A stretch of 64,000 bases of DNA from Methylosinus sp. LW4 (GCF_000379125.1 NZ_KB900626.1:3420667-3484666); one strand, 5' to 3'. Counted from the first letter of the stretch, positions 17,564 through 27,043 are shown. Notes: generated from the letters alone by a model not told the origin. Translations and numbers: made by a program.

Positions 17564-18424
17564 ATGACTCAGAAGCTCCTCTTCCTTCTCGACACCGATC
17601 CGGTCCCCAGCGTGTTCGACACGGTCGTCGCTTATGACGGCGGCGCGGATCATGTCATCGGCTACGCCAATGTGACGCCCGCCAATGTCGGCGCGCTGGT
17701 CGACGGCGCGATCTACACGCGCGGCCCGAAGGAGAAGCAGTTCACCGCGCTCTTCGTGGGCGGCGGCGATATGGTCGCGGGCGAGACGCTGTTCAAAGCC
17801 GTGCGCAAGCGCTTCTTCTCCAATTTCCGCGTCTCCGTGATGCTCGACTCCAACGGCTCCAACACGACGGCCGCCGCCGGCGTGGCGCTGCTCGCCAAGG
17901 CCAAGCCGCTCGCCGGCAAAAAGGCCATCGTGCTCGCCGGCACCGGCCCGGTGGGCCTGCGCGCCGCGGCCTTCCTGCATTCGGAGGGCGCCGAGGTCGC
18001 CATCACCTCGCGCCAGAAGTCGCGCGCCGACGCTGCGGCCGCCGCGCTGCAGGAGCGTTTCGGCTTCACGCCCACGGCGATCGAGGCCGTCGATAACGCC
18101 GCCCGCGCCGCGGCGGTGAAGGGAACCAATATCGTCTTCGCAGCCGGCGCCATCGGCGTGCAGCTGCTGGAAGAGAAGGATTGGCAGAACGATCCGACGA
18201 TCGAGCTGCTCGCGGACGTCAATGCGCAGCCGCCGCTCGGCATCGGCGGCGTCGAGGCGACCGACAAGGCCAAGGAGCGTCACGGCAAGATCGTCATCGG
18301 CGCGCTCGGCGTCGGCGGCTTGAAGCTGAAGCTGCATCGCGCCTGCATCGGCCAGCTGTTCGAGGCGTCCGACAAGGTGCTCGACGCCGAGGAAATCTAC
18401 GCGCAAGCCAAGGCCAACGCCTGA
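17564..18424 (+). CDS. mtdA: NADP-dependent methylene-H4MPT/methylene-THF dehydrogenase
   Basis: MtdA interconverts methylene- and methenyl-tetrahydrofolate (also the H4MPT forms) with NADP, placed between formyl-THF and the serine cycle. The 286 residues include the MtdA-specific start KLLFLLDTDPVPSVFDTVVA, the pterin-site segment SNGSNTTAAAGVALL, and the nucleotide loop VLAGTGPVGLRAAAFLHSEG. fchA follows 17 bases later; the two act in sequence with FtfL to deliver C1 units. No strong ribosome site was seen before ATG 17564. Confidence 0.96.
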   Translation: MTQKLLFLLDTDPVPSVFDTVVAYDGGADHVIGYANVTPANVGALVDGAIYTRGPKEKQFTALFVGGGDMVAGETLFKAVRKRFFSNFRVSVMLDSNGSNTTAAAGVALLAKAKPLAGKKAIVLAGTGPVGLRAAAFLHSEGAEVAITSRQKSRADAAAAALQERFGFTPTAIEAVDNAARAAAVKGTNIVFAAGAIGVQLLEEKDWQNDPTIELLADVNAQPPLGIGGVEATDKAKERHGKIVIGALGVGGLKLKLHRACIGQLFEASDKVLDAEEIYAQAKANA

Positions 18425-18441
18425 CCCGAGGATCGACGAGA

Positions 18442-19071
18442 ATGACCAAGGACGAAACGATCGGCAAATTTCTCGACGATCTCGCCAGCGAGCGGCCGAC
18501 TCCGGGCGGCGGCGGCGCCGCCGCGGTGATGGGCGCGATCGGCGCGGCGCTGGTGTCGATGGTCGCCAATCTCACCATCGGCAAGAAGAATTACGAAGCC
18601 GTCGAGGAAGACCTCAAAGCCGCGCGGGCCGAGGCGGAGCGCGTCCGCGCCGAGCTGACCGCGGCGATCGACGAGGATGTCGTTGCCTTCAATTCGGTGA
18701 TGGGCGCCTATGGCCTGCCGCGCGCCACCGATGACGAGAAAGCCGCGCGATCGGCCGCCATTCAGGCGGCGTTGAAGGACGCCACGCTCGCGCCGCTGCG
18801 CGCCGTGAAGGCCTGCTTCGAGGTGATCGTCCTGTCCGAGGCCGCCGCCGACAAGGGCAATCTCAACGTTATCAGCGACGCCGGCGTCGCCGTTCTCGCG
18901 GCCAATGCCGGATTGCGGAGCGCCGCGCTCAACGTCTACATCAATGCGAAGGCGATCAAGGATCGCGAATTCGCCGAGAAGCAGATCGCCGAGGTCGAGG
19001 CCCTGCTGGCCGCGGCCGCCGACAAGACCGAAGCCGTCTACAAGGTCGTGAGAGGCAAGATCGGCTCGTGA
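18442..19071 (+). CDS. fchA: Methenyltetrahydrofolate cyclohydrolase
   Basis: FchA hydrolyses 5,10-methenyl-THF to 10-formyl-THF (reversible), linking MtdA and FtfL. The 209-residue protein has the cyclodeaminase/cyclohydrolase family opening FLDDLASERPTPGGGGAAAV and helical body with LSEAAADKGNLNVISDAGVAV. Start ATG 18442 is 17 bases after mtdA with GAGGA upstream. It belongs to the sga-hprA-mtdA-fchA transcription unit, the same order as in Methylobacterium. Confidence 0.95.
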   Translation: MTKDETIGKFLDDLASERPTPGGGGAAAVMGAIGAALVSMVANLTIGKKNYEAVEEDLKAARAEAERVRAELTAAIDEDVVAFNSVMGAYGLPRATDDEKAARSAAIQAALKDATLAPLRAVKACFEVIVLSEAAADKGNLNVISDAGVAVLAANAGLRSAALNVYINAKAIKDREFAEKQIAEVEALLAAAADKTEAVYKVVRGKIGS

Positions 19072-19133
19072 GTTTCGGCTCGTAAAATTTCGCCGCTCGC
19101 GGCGGCGACAAAAACTGCAAGGGGAGAGGAAAC

Positions 19134-20303
19134 ATGGACGTCCATGAGTATCAAGCCAAGGAATTATTGGCGAGCTGCGGCGTCGCGGTGCCCCCCGGCA
19201 CCGTCGCTTTCAGCCCCGACCAGGCCGTTTACGCCGCCACCGAGCTCGGCGGCTCGCATTGGGTGGTGAAGGCGCAGATTCACGCCGGCGCGCGCGGCAA
19301 GGCGGGCGGCATCAAGCTGTGCCGCACCTATCACGAGGTTCAGCAGGCCGCGCGCGAATTGCTCGGCAAGCGTCTCGTCACCAAGCAGACCGGGCCGGAA
19401 GGCAAGCCGGTGCAGCGCGTTTATGTCGAGCTCGCCGACCCCTATGAGCGCGAGCTCTATCTCGGCTTCGTTCTCGACCGCAAGCTCGAGCGCGTGCGCG
19501 TCATCGCCTCCAAGCATGGCGGCATGGAGATCGAGGAGATCGCCAAGACCGATCCCGACGCTATTCTCCAGGTCATCGTCGAGCCGGCCGTCGGCCTGCT
19601 GCCCTTCCAGGCGCGCGAGCTGGCCTTTCAGCTCGGCCTCAATCTCAAGCAGGTGTCGCGCGCGGTTCAGTCGATCCTCGGCGCCTATCGCGCCTTCCGC
19701 GACAATGACGCGACCATGCTGGAGATCAATCCGCTGGTCGTCACCAAGGACGACAAGGTTCTCGCGCTCGACGCGAAAATGTCCTTCGACGACAACGCTC
19801 TCTTCCGTCGCCGCAACATCGTCGACATGAACGATCCCTCGCAGTCCGACCCGCGCGAGGCGCAGGCGCTCGAGCATTCGCTCAACTACATCGGCCTCGA
19901 TGGCGAGATCGGCTGCATCGTCAATGGCGCTGGCCTCGCGATGGCGACGATGGACATGATCAAGCACGCCGGCGGCAATCCGGCCAACTTCCTCGATGTC
20001 GGCGGCGGCGCCTCGGCCGAGCGCGTCGCGACGGCCTTCCGTCTCGTGCTCTCCGACGCCAATGTGAAGGTGGTGCTCGTCAACATCTTCGCCGGCATCA
20101 ATCGCTGCGACTGGGTCGCGCAGGGCGTCATCGACGCGGTGAAGGCGACCAACATCACGGCGCCGCTGGTCGTGCGTCTCGCCGGCACCAATGTCGAGGC
20201 CGGCCGCAAGCTGCTCGACGAGAGCGGCATCAATGTCATCACCGCCGATTCGCTGGCCGACGCCGCCCAAAAGGCCGTCGCCGCTTGGCGCTCCGTGAAG
20301 TGA
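19134..20303 (+). CDS. mtkA: Malate-CoA ligase (malate thiokinase) beta subunit
   Basis: ATP-grasp subunit of malate thiokinase, which makes malyl-CoA from malate in the serine cycle. 389 residues, SucC-like: [20 protein letters not shown] at the start, [16 protein letters not shown], the Mg site LEINPLVV, and GGGASAERV. Context (mtkB, ppc and mclA immediately downstream) argues for malate-CoA ligase over succinyl-CoA synthetase. A GGGGAGAGGA ribosome site precedes the ATG. Confidence 0.94.
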   Translation: MDVHEYQAKELLASCGVAVPPGTVAFSPDQAVYAATELGGSHWVVKAQIHAGARGKAGGIKLCRTYHEVQQAARELLGKRLVTKQTGPEGKPVQRVYVELADPYERELYLGFVLDRKLERVRVIASKHGGMEIEEIAKTDPDAILQVIVEPAVGLLPFQARELAFQLGLNLKQVSRAVQSILGAYRAFRDNDATMLEINPLVVTKDDKVLALDAKMSFDDNALFRRRNIVDMNDPSQSDPREAQALEHSLNYIGLDGEIGCIVNGAGLAMATMDMIKHAGGNPANFLDVGGGASAERVATAFRLVLSDANVKVVLVNIFAGINRCDWVAQGVIDAVKATNITAPLVVRLAGTNVEAGRKLLDESGINVITADSLADAAQKAVAAWRSVK

Positions 20304-20325
20304 GCGGCGAGGCCGGGAGGAAACC

Positions 20326-21213
20326 ATGAGCATTCTCATCGACGAAAAAACGCCCATCCTCGTCCAGGGCATCACCGGCGACAAGGGCAGCTTCCACGCC
20401 AAGGAGATGATCGACTACGGCACCAATGTCGTCGCCGGCGTCACTCCGGGCAAGGGCGGCAAGACCGTGCATGGCGTGCCGATCTTCGACACGGTGCGCG
20501 AGGCGGTGAAGCAGACCGGCGCGACCACCAGCATCACCTTCGTGGCGCCGCCTTATGCGGCGGACGCGATCATGGAGGCTGCGGACGCCGGCATTCGCCT
20601 CATCTGCTCCATCACCGACGGCATTCCTGCGCAGGACATGATGCGCGTGAAGCGCTATTTCCTGCGCTATCCGCGCGAGAAGCGTCCGACCATGGTCGGG
20701 CCGAATTGCGCCGGCATCATCAGCCCCGGCAAGGCCATGCTCGGCATCATGCCCGGCCATATCTACAAGCAGGGCAATGTCGGCCTCATCTCGCGCTCCG
20801 GCACGCTCGGCTATGAGGCGGCCTCACAGCTGAAGGAGCTCGGTCTCGGCATCTCGACCTCGGTCGGCATCGGCGGCGATCCGATCAACGGCTCGTCCTT
20901 CCTCGATCATCTCGTGCTGTTCGATCAGGACCCGGAGACGGAAGCCGTGCTCATCATCGGCGAGATCGGCGGTCCGCAGGAGGCCGAGGCCGCGGCCTGG
21001 ATCAAGGAGAATTTCTCCAAGCCCGTGGTCGGCTTCGTCGCCGGCCTCACCGCGCCCAAGGGCCGCCGCATGGGCCATGCCGGCGCCATCATCTCGGCGA
21101 CCGGCGACAGCGCCGCGGAGAAGACCGAGATCATGAAGTCCTACGGCCTCGCCGTGGCGCCGAGCCCGGCCGAGTTCGGCTCCGCCGTCGCCGCCGTGCT
21201 GAAGCGCGCGTGA
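20326..21213 (+). CDS. mtkB: Malate-CoA ligase (malate thiokinase) alpha subunit
   Basis: CoA-binding and phosphohistidine subunit partner of MtkA. 295 residues, SucD-like: [20 protein letters not shown] (CoA site), [31 protein letters not shown], and the phosphorylated histidine near residue 250 in [11 protein letters not shown]. Starts 22 bases after mtkA with GGGAGGAAA upstream. Followed by a GC-rich hairpin before ppc. Confidence 0.94.
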   Translation: MSILIDEKTPILVQGITGDKGSFHAKEMIDYGTNVVAGVTPGKGGKTVHGVPIFDTVREAVKQTGATTSITFVAPPYAADAIMEAADAGIRLICSITDGIPAQDMMRVKRYFLRYPREKRPTMVGPNCAGIISPGKAMLGIMPGHIYKQGNVGLISRSGTLGYEAASQLKELGLGISTSVGIGGDPINGSSFLDHLVLFDQDPETEAVLIIGEIGGPQEAEAAAWIKENFSKPVVGFVAGLTAPKGRRMGHAGAIISATGDSAAEKTEIMKSYGLAVAPSPAEFGSAVAAVLKRA

Positions 21214-21223
21214 CACGACACTC

Positions 21224-21250
21224 GCCTCTCCCCGCGTCGCGGGGGGAGGC
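21224..21250 (+). terminator. Hairpin between mtkB and ppc
   Basis: Stem GCCTCTCCCCGC / GCGGGGGGAGGC with a 3-base loop (one mismatch). As transcription continues into ppc this may be a processing or stability element rather than a full terminator. Confidence 0.4.
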
Positions 21251-21283
21251 GCCCATCCGCCTCACCATAGCCAGGGAGACTGC

Positions 21284-24031
21284 ATGACCGCCGACCAGAA
21301 GGTCTTGTCCGAATCGACCTCGTCCGCCGCCCCTTCGGCGCTGGCGACGCGATCGGTCAAAGAGGCGGCGGCCTTTCTGCTCGACCAGCTCGTGGGCGTG
21401 GTGAAGCGCCACCAGCCGGAGATCGCCCCGGTTCTGAGCGGCTTCGGCTCTTCCTCCGGCCTGCCTCCGGCGCTGATGGCGCGCGCGCTGCAGGCGCAGG
21501 GCATATGGTTTCAGCTGCTCTCCATCGCCGAGCAGGCCTCGGCCATGCGCCGGCGCCGCACCATAGAGCGCGCCAAGGGCCGCGACGAATTGCTCGGCTC
21601 CTTCGCGCATGTTCTGGCGGATGCGGCAAAGGCCGGCGTCACCGCCGACGAGATTCGCGCGCAGCTCAAATCGCTGCGCATTCGCCCGGTCATCACCGCC
21701 CATCCGACCGAGGCCAAGCGCGTCACCGTCCTCGAGAAGAACCGCAAGATCTATCTGCTGCTGAAGGATCTCGAATCCTCGCGCTGGACCGATCGCGAGC
21801 GCGCCAGCCGCATCGGCGCGGTCGGCGATCAGATCGAGCTTTTGTGGCTCACCGGCGAATTGCATCTCGAGAAGCCGACCGTCGAGCACGAGGTCGCCTG
21901 GGGCCTGCATTTCTTCGCCGAGAATCTCTTCGATCTCGCCCCGGAGATGCTCGCCTCCTTCGAGAGCGCGCTCGCCGCTCATTATCCCAATGAGCGCTTC
22001 GACATCACGCCCTTCTTCCAATTCGGTTCCTGGATCGGCGGCGACCGCGACGGCAATCCTTTCGTCACCAATGCGGTGACGCGCGAGACGATGATCGTCA
22101 ACGCGCTCGCCAGCCTCGATTATTATCGCCAGCGCATTCTGGATCTCGCCCGCGTATTGTCGATCAGCGAAGGCTCGGTGACGATCCCGGCGGAGTTCCG
22201 CGCCGCGCTCGAGGCGGAGCTGGCGCAGGTCGAGGACGCCGACCGGATCAAGACGCGCAATCACGGCGAGGCCTTCCGCCAATATCTCACCTGCGTGCTG
22301 CGCAAGCTCGACGAGACGATCCTCGCCACCAAGGGCGAAGGCCGCGGCAAGGCGCGCTACGGCAACGCCGACGAGCTGATCCGCGATCTGCGCATTCTCG
22401 AGCAGGCGCTGACCGAGAGCCGCAGCCCCTCGCTCGCCAATGATCTGGTGCGGCCGGTGCGGCGCGCGGTGGAGATTTTCCGCTTCAGCACCGTGCGTCT
22501 CGATCTGCGCGAGAACACGACTCGCACGAATAATGCGCTGCGGGACATCCATCGCATCAAGACCGGCAAGGACGCGCCGGAGGTCGACTCGCCCGAGTGG
22601 CAGGCCTGGCTCATCGCCGAGCTGGCGCAGCCGCGCAATGGCGTTCCGTTCACCGGCCTCGCGCCGGAATCGCAGGACACGCTCGACATGTTCGCGCTGG
22701 TCGCGGACATGCGCTCGCGGCTGGATCGCGAAGCCTTCGGCAGCTTCATCCTCTCCATGACGCATTCGGTCGCCGATGTCCTCGGCGCCTATGTACTGGC
22801 CAAGCATGGCGGGCTCTATCTCGACGACGCCGGCCTCGAGCTGTGCACATTGCCCATCGTGCCTCTGTTCGAGACGATTCCCGATCTGCGCGCCGCGCCC
22901 ATCATCATGCGCGAGCTGCTGCGCGTGCCGGTCGTGCGTCGCAGCACGCGCTGGCAGGGCAATGTGCAAGAGGTGATGATCGGCTATTCCGACTCCAACA
23001 AGGACGGCGGCTTCATGTCGTCCAACTGGGAGCTCGCGAAAGCGCAATTCAAGCTCACCCGCCTCGGCGAGGAGCTGGGCGTCGCCATCGCCTTTTTCCA
23101 CGGCCGCGGCGGTTCGGTCAGCCGCGGCGGCGCGCCGACGGGACACGCCATCGCCGCGCAGCCGGCGGGCTCCATTCGCGGCCGCTTCCGCGTGACGGAG
23201 CAGGGCGAGGTCGTCTCCTTCAAATACGCCAATCGCGGCACGGCCTCCTATCAGCTGGAGCTGCTGGCGAGCAGCGTCTTCGCTCATGCGCTGAAGTCCG
23301 AGCGCGAGGATGCGCTGGTTCCGCGCGCGGAGTTCGACGATGCGCTGGAGGCGCTCTCCGGCGCCTCGCTCGCGGCCTATGGCAAGTTCATCGCCGATCC
23401 CGATCTCGTGGCCTATTTCCAGGCGGCGAGCCCGCTCGAGGAAATTTCGCTGCTCAATATCGGCTCGCGGCCGGCGCGGCGTTTCGGCGCGCGCAGCCTC
23501 GCCGATCTGCGCGCCATTCCTTGGGTCTTCGCCTGGGCGCAGAATCGCCACGCCATCACCGGCTGGTATGGCGTCGGCTCCGGCCTCACCAGCTTCATCG
23601 AGGTGCGCGGCGAGCGCGGCCTGCAGCTGCTGCATCGCATGTTCGAGGATTCGCGCCTCTTCCGCCTCATTCTCGACGAGGTGGAGAAGACGCTGGCGAT
23701 GGTCGATCTCTCCATTGCGCGGCAATACGCCTCGCTGGTCGCCGACGATGCCGTGCGCAAGAAGATCTTCTCGGCGATCGAGGCCGAATATCACCTCACT
23801 TGCGAGAGCGTGCTGCGCATCACCGGCGGCGGCGAGATCGGCGCGCGCTTCACCGACTATCAGGCGCGGCTCGCGCATCGCCTCGCCACCATCAATGAGG
23901 TCAACCGCGAGCAGGTGGAATTGCTGCGCCTGTTCCGCACCACCGAAGAGGAAGCGCTGAAGGAGGAATACAAGTCGGCTCTGCTGCTGTCGATCAGCTG
24001 CATCGCCGCCGGCCTCGGCGCCACCGGATAA
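21284..24031 (+). CDS. ppc: Phosphoenolpyruvate carboxylase
   Basis: Carboxylates PEP to oxaloacetate, the CO2-fixing step of the serine cycle. The 915-residue enzyme has the catalytic-histidine motif TAHPTEAKR at about 138-146, GSWIGGDRDGNPFVT, the VMIGYSDSNKDGGF loop, the FFHGRGGSVSRGGAP motif, and ends AAGLGATG, the short C-terminal tail of the family. AGGGAG precedes ATG 21284. It lies between mtkB and mclA exactly as in known serine-cycle operons, so it is the assimilatory isoform. Confidence 0.96.
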   Translation: MTADQKVLSESTSSAAPSALATRSVKEAAAFLLDQLVGVVKRHQPEIAPVLSGFGSSSGLPPALMARALQAQGIWFQLLSIAEQASAMRRRRTIERAKGRDELLGSFAHVLADAAKAGVTADEIRAQLKSLRIRPVITAHPTEAKRVTVLEKNRKIYLLLKDLESSRWTDRERASRIGAVGDQIELLWLTGELHLEKPTVEHEVAWGLHFFAENLFDLAPEMLASFESALAAHYPNERFDITPFFQFGSWIGGDRDGNPFVTNAVTRETMIVNALASLDYYRQRILDLARVLSISEGSVTIPAEFRAALEAELAQVEDADRIKTRNHGEAFRQYLTCVLRKLDETILATKGEGRGKARYGNADELIRDLRILEQALTESRSPSLANDLVRPVRRAVEIFRFSTVRLDLRENTTRTNNALRDIHRIKTGKDAPEVDSPEWQAWLIAELAQPRNGVPFTGLAPESQDTLDMFALVADMRSRLDREAFGSFILSMTHSVADVLGAYVLAKHGGLYLDDAGLELCTLPIVPLFETIPDLRAAPIIMRELLRVPVVRRSTRWQGNVQEVMIGYSDSNKDGGFMSSNWELAKAQFKLTRLGEELGVAIAFFHGRGGSVSRGGAPTGHAIAAQPAGSIRGRFRVTEQGEVVSFKYANRGTASYQLELLASSVFAHALKSEREDALVPRAEFDDALEALSGASLAAYGKFIADPDLVAYFQAASPLEEISLLNIGSRPARRFGARSLADLRAIPWVFAWAQNRHAITGWYGVGSGLTSFIEVRGERGLQLLHRMFEDSRLFRLILDEVEKTLAMVDLSIARQYASLVADDAVRKKIFSAIEAEYHLTCESVLRITGGGEIGARFTDYQARLAHRLATINEVNREQVELLRLFRTTEEEALKEEYKSALLLSISCIAAGLGATG

Positions 24032-24058
24032 GCTCTTACACAGGGAAAGGGAGTCATC

Positions 24059-25033
24059 ATGAGTTTCACTTTGATCGAGCAGGCGACGCCGCGTCTCCAT
24101 CGCTCCGAGCTGGCCGTTCCGGGCTCCGCCCCCGGCATGTTCGAGAAGGCCGCGACCTCCAAGTCCGACCAGGTCTTCCTCGACCTCGAGGACGCCGTGG
24201 CGCCGGACGACAAGGAGCAGGCGCGCAAGAACATCATCCAGGGCCTCAATGAGATCGATTGGGGCAATAAGACGATGACGCTGCGCATCAACGGCCTCGA
24301 CACGCATTACGCCTATCGCGATGTGGTCGACGTCGTCGAGAACTGCCCGCGTCTCGACGTGATCCTCATTCCGAAGGTCGGCGTTCCGCAGGACGTCTAC
24401 GCCATCGACATGCTGGTCACGCAGATCGAGAGCTACAAGAAGCGCACCAAGCGCATCGGCTTCGAGCTGCTGATCGAGACCGCGCTCGGCATGGCCAATG
24501 TCGAGGCGATCGCTCAGGCTTCGAAGCGCAATGAGGCGCTCTCCTTCGGCGTCGCCGATTACGCCGCCTCCACCCGCGCCCGCACCACCGTCATCGGCGG
24601 CGTGAACCCGGATTACGGCGTTCTCTCGGACAAGGACGCCGAGGGCAATCGCCAGTATTTCTGGGCCGACCAGTGGCATGCGGCGCAGACGCGCTTCCTC
24701 GTCGCCGCGCGCGCCTATGGCCTGCGTCCGATCGACGGTCCCTTCGGCGACTTCGGCGATCCCGATGGCTATATCGCCGCCGCCAAGCGCGCCGCGGTTC
24801 TCGGCTTCGAGGGCAAGTGGGCGATCCATCCCTCGCAGATCGATCTGGCCAATCAGGTCTTCACCCCCTCCGAGGCGGAAGTGAAGAAGGCCCGCCGCAT
24901 TCTCGAGGCGATGGAGCAGGCGGCGAAGGAAGGTCGCGGCGCGGTGTCCCTCGACGGCCGCCTGATCGACATCGCCAGCATCCGCATGGCCCAGGCGCTG
25001 ATCGACAAGGCGGACCAGATCGGCGCTGCGTAA
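24059..25033 (+). CDS. mclA: L-malyl-CoA/beta-methylmalyl-CoA lyase
   Basis: Cleaves malyl-CoA to acetyl-CoA and glyoxylate, closing the serine cycle. 324 residues, HpcH/HpaI-citrate lyase fold: HRSELAVPGSAPGMFEKA, the Mg-ligand segment FLDLEDAVAPDDK, FELLIETALGM, and KWAIHPSQIDLAN near the C-terminus. Start ATG 24059 with GGGAAAGGGAG upstream, 27 bases after ppc. Directly after the stop begins the inverted-repeat element that separates it from gck. Confidence 0.95.
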   Translation: MSFTLIEQATPRLHRSELAVPGSAPGMFEKAATSKSDQVFLDLEDAVAPDDKEQARKNIIQGLNEIDWGNKTMTLRINGLDTHYAYRDVVDVVENCPRLDVILIPKVGVPQDVYAIDMLVTQIESYKKRTKRIGFELLIETALGMANVEAIAQASKRNEALSFGVADYAASTRARTTVIGGVNPDYGVLSDKDAEGNRQYFWADQWHAAQTRFLVAARAYGLRPIDGPFGDFGDPDGYIAAAKRAAVLGFEGKWAIHPSQIDLANQVFTPSEAEVKKARRILEAMEQAAKEGRGAVSLDGRLIDIASIRMAQALIDKADQIGAA

Positions 25034-25054
25034 CAGCAATCGTTGGGCGCGCAT

Positions 25055-25540
25055 CCTTCTCCCACTCGTGGGAGAAGGTGGCCCCGCGAAGCGGGGTCGG
25101 ATGAGGGTCCTCGCATGCCGACGCGGGTCTCGAAGTCCAAAACCGCATTCGCTCGACGCTTGCGGCGCGAGATGACGAACGCGGAGGAAATCCTCTGGCG
25201 TTCGTTACGCAATTCTGGGCTCGACGGTCTGAAATTCCGGCGGCAAGTCCCGGTCGGGAATTACGTCGCGGATTTTCTCTGCGTCGAACTCCGGCTCATC
25301 GTGGAGCTGGATGGCCGTCCGCATGAAAGTGAAGATCAACGCCGCCATGACGCGATTCGGGATCGCTGGCTGCGTGAGCATGGCTATCATGTCCTTCGCC
25401 TAGACAATGACCTCGTCATCGGCGGTGGCAATATCCCGCTGGAGCGGATTCGGGAGGCTGTCAGGACGATCGCAAATCGTCGCGGACCCTCATCCGACCC
25501 GACTTCGTCGGGCCACCTTCTCCCACGAGTGGGAGAAGGG
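25055..25540. mobile_element. Inverted double-hairpin element carrying a DUF559 gene
   Basis: A unit bounded by two inverted copies of a roughly 56-base sequence: 25055-25110 and 25484-25540. Each end contains an 11-base-pair hairpin (CCTTCTCCCAC / GTGGGAGAAGG) and a second hairpin (CCCCGC-GAA-GCGGGG on the left, CCCGACTTCGTCGGG on the right), followed by the shared inner sequence TCGGATGAGGGTCC. The DUF559 gene fills the inside: its ATG comes directly after the left copy and its last codons are made of the right copy. The whole unit sits between mclA and gck. No target-site duplication was resolved. Confidence 0.7.
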
Positions 25541-25558
25541 AGAAGACGAAGACCGTAG
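25115..25558 (+). CDS. DUF559 endonuclease-like protein
   Basis: Predicted 147-residue nuclease-fold protein of the DUF559 family, related to the very-short-patch-repair endonuclease fold. Visible core: RREMTNAEEILWRSLRNSGL, GLKFRRQVPVGNYVADFLC, the acidic active-site strand LIVELDGRPHE, and REHGYHVLRLDND. The last 25 residues (from about RRGPSSDP) are encoded by the right-hand inverted repeat, so the C-terminus is shaped by the element. Start ATG 25115 follows the left repeat with GAGGG upstream. Function is unknown; its position within inverted repeats suggests the nuclease and the repeats belong together. Confidence 0.75.
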   Translation: MPTRVSKSKTAFARRLRREMTNAEEILWRSLRNSGLDGLKFRRQVPVGNYVADFLCVELRLIVELDGRPHESEDQRRHDAIRDRWLREHGYHVLRLDNDLVIGGGNIPLERIREAVRTIANRRGPSSDPTSSGHLLPRVGEGRRRRP

Positions 25559-25567
25559 CGCTCTCTT

Positions 25568-25746
25568 CCTTCTCCCGCAGGGCGGGAGAAGGTGGCCCCG
25601 CGAAGCGGGGTCGGATGAGGGCCAGCGAAGAGAACCGGATTCCGTTGGAAACTCTTCGCGAGGCGGATAGAACGATCGCGAAGCGGCGAGGACCCTCATC
25701 CGACCCGACTTCGTCGGGCCGCCTTCTCCCACGAGTGGGAGAAGGG
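25568..25746. mobile_element. Deletion derivative of the DUF559 element
   Basis: Second pair of the same inverted double-hairpin ends (25568-25623 and 25690-25746) 28 bases after the first unit. Only about 65 bases lie between them, and these still encode the final codons of a DUF559 gene (see 25636-25704). It looks like an internally deleted, MITE-like version of the neighbouring unit. Confidence 0.65.
25636..25704 (+). pseudogene. Remnant of a second DUF559 gene (last codons only)
   Basis: Translated in frame this reads RIPLETLREADRTIAKRRG then PSSD, against NIPLERIREAVRTIANRRG then PSSD at the end of the intact DUF559 protein at 25115-25558. Roughly 23 codons are preserved with several substitutions, while the first 120 or so codons are missing. 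It therefore derives from a related but not identical copy. Confidence 0.65.
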
Positions 25747-25765
25747 AGAACACCGAGGCTTAGGA

Positions 25766-27043
25766 ATGTCTGACGACTATCGCACGCTTCTCCGCGCCAT
25801 GTTCGACGCCGCTGTCGGCGCGGCGCATCCGTCCGTCTGCCTGCCGGCCTTCCTCGAGAAGATCGCGCCGCCCAAAGGCCGCACCATTGTCGTCGGCGCG
25901 GGCAAGGCGGCGGCCTCCATGGCCGCGGCGGTCGAAGCGCATTGGCCGCATCCGATCGAGGGCCTCGTCGTCACCCGTTACGAGCATGGCGCTCCCACCT
26001 CCAAGATCGAGGTGATCGAGGCCTCGCATCCGGTGCCGGACGCCGCCGGCCGCGCCGCCGCCGGCCGCATATTGCAAAAGGTGCAGGGCCTCACCGAGGA
26101 CGATCTCGTGCTCGCGCTGATTTCCGGCGGCGGCTCGGCGCTGATGGCGCTGCCGGCCGATGGCGTGACGCTGGAAGAAAAGCAGGCCGTCAACAAGGCG
26201 CTGCTGAAGAGCGGCGCGACCATTTCCGAGATGAATTGCGTCCGCAAGCATCTCTCGGCCATCAAGGGCGGACGCCTCGCCCGCGCCGCGGCGCCGGCCA
26301 AGGTCGTCGCGCTGATGATCTCCGACGTGCCGAACGACGATCTCTCCGTCATCGCCTCCGGCCCCACAGTGCCGGACCCGACGACGCGCGAGGACGCGCT
26401 CGCCGTCATCGCCAAATATAAGATCGACGCGCCCGCCGCCGTGCTCGCCTATCTGGCGACCGACGCCTGCGAGACGCCCAAGCCCGGCGACAAGATTTTC
26501 GATCGCGTCGAGAATATTCTCATCGCGACGCCGCAAGGCTCGCTGGACGCGGCCGCCGCAGTGGCCAGCAAGGCCGGCTTCACGCCGCTCATCCTCGGCG
26601 ATCTCGAGGGCGAGTCGCGTGACGTCGCGCTGGTCCACGCGGGCGTCGCGCGCCAGATCGCGCGCCATGCGCAGCCGATCGCGCCGCCCGTCGCCATCAT
26701 CTCCGGCGGCGAGACCACCGTCACCGTGCGCGGCAACGGCAAGGGCGGCCGCGACGCCGAGTTCCTGCTGGCGCTGACGCTGGCGCTCGAGGGCTTCGGC
26801 GGAATCTCCGCCATCGCCTGCGACACGGACGGAATCGACGGCAGCGAGGACAACGCCGGCGCGATCATGACCGCCGACAGCTTCGCGCGGGCGGCGGCGC
26901 AGGGCGTCGATCTCAAGGCGCTCTTCGCCAATAACGACGCCTATACCGCCTTCGAGAAGCTCGGCGATCTCCTCGTCACCGGCCCGACGCGCACCAATGT
27001 GAACGACTTCCGCGTCATTCTCGTGCCCGGCCGGGCGAGCTGA
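25766..27043 (+). CDS. gck: Glycerate 2-kinase
   Basis: Phosphorylates D-glycerate to 2-phosphoglycerate, the step after hydroxypyruvate reductase in the serine cycle. 425 residues of the MOFRL (type II) glycerate kinase family: IVVGAGKAAASMAAAVE near the N-terminus, LALISGGGSALMALPADGVT, and the C-terminal SGGETTVTVRGNGKGGRDAE. It lies in the same direction as the serine-cycle genes but is separated from mclA by about 730 bases of repeat elements, so it may depend on its own promoter or on read-through. Confidence 0.94.
   Translation: MSDDYRTLLRAMFDAAVGAAHPSVCLPAFLEKIAPPKGRTIVVGAGKAAASMAAAVEAHWPHPIEGLVVTRYEHGAPTSKIEVIEASHPVPDAAGRAAAGRILQKVQGLTEDDLVLALISGGGSALMALPADGVTLEEKQAVNKALLKSGATISEMNCVRKHLSAIKGGRLARAAAPAKVVALMISDVPNDDLSVIASGPTVPDPTTREDALAVIAKYKIDAPAAVLAYLATDACETPKPGDKIFDRVENILIATPQGSLDAAAAVASKAGFTPLILGDLEGESRDVALVHAGVARQIARHAQPIAPPVAIISGGETTVTVRGNGKGGRDAEFLLALTLALEGFGGISAIACDTDGIDGSEDNAGAIMTADSFARAAAQGVDLKALFANNDAYTAFEKLGDLLVTGPTRTNVNDFRVILVPGRAS

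Noticed and set aside
21131..25054. Open frame of about 1300 codons on the minus strand
   Set aside because: Exactly antisense to mtkB, ppc and mclA; Arg/Ala/Glu-rich composition with no domain. It is a shadow of GC-rich codon use.
25055..25746. CRISPR-like array from the regularly placed repeats after mclA
   Set aside because: The repeats alternate orientation, spacers are of very different size and one holds a gene; this is an inverted-repeat element, and no CRISPR array or tRNA gene was seen anywhere in the window.
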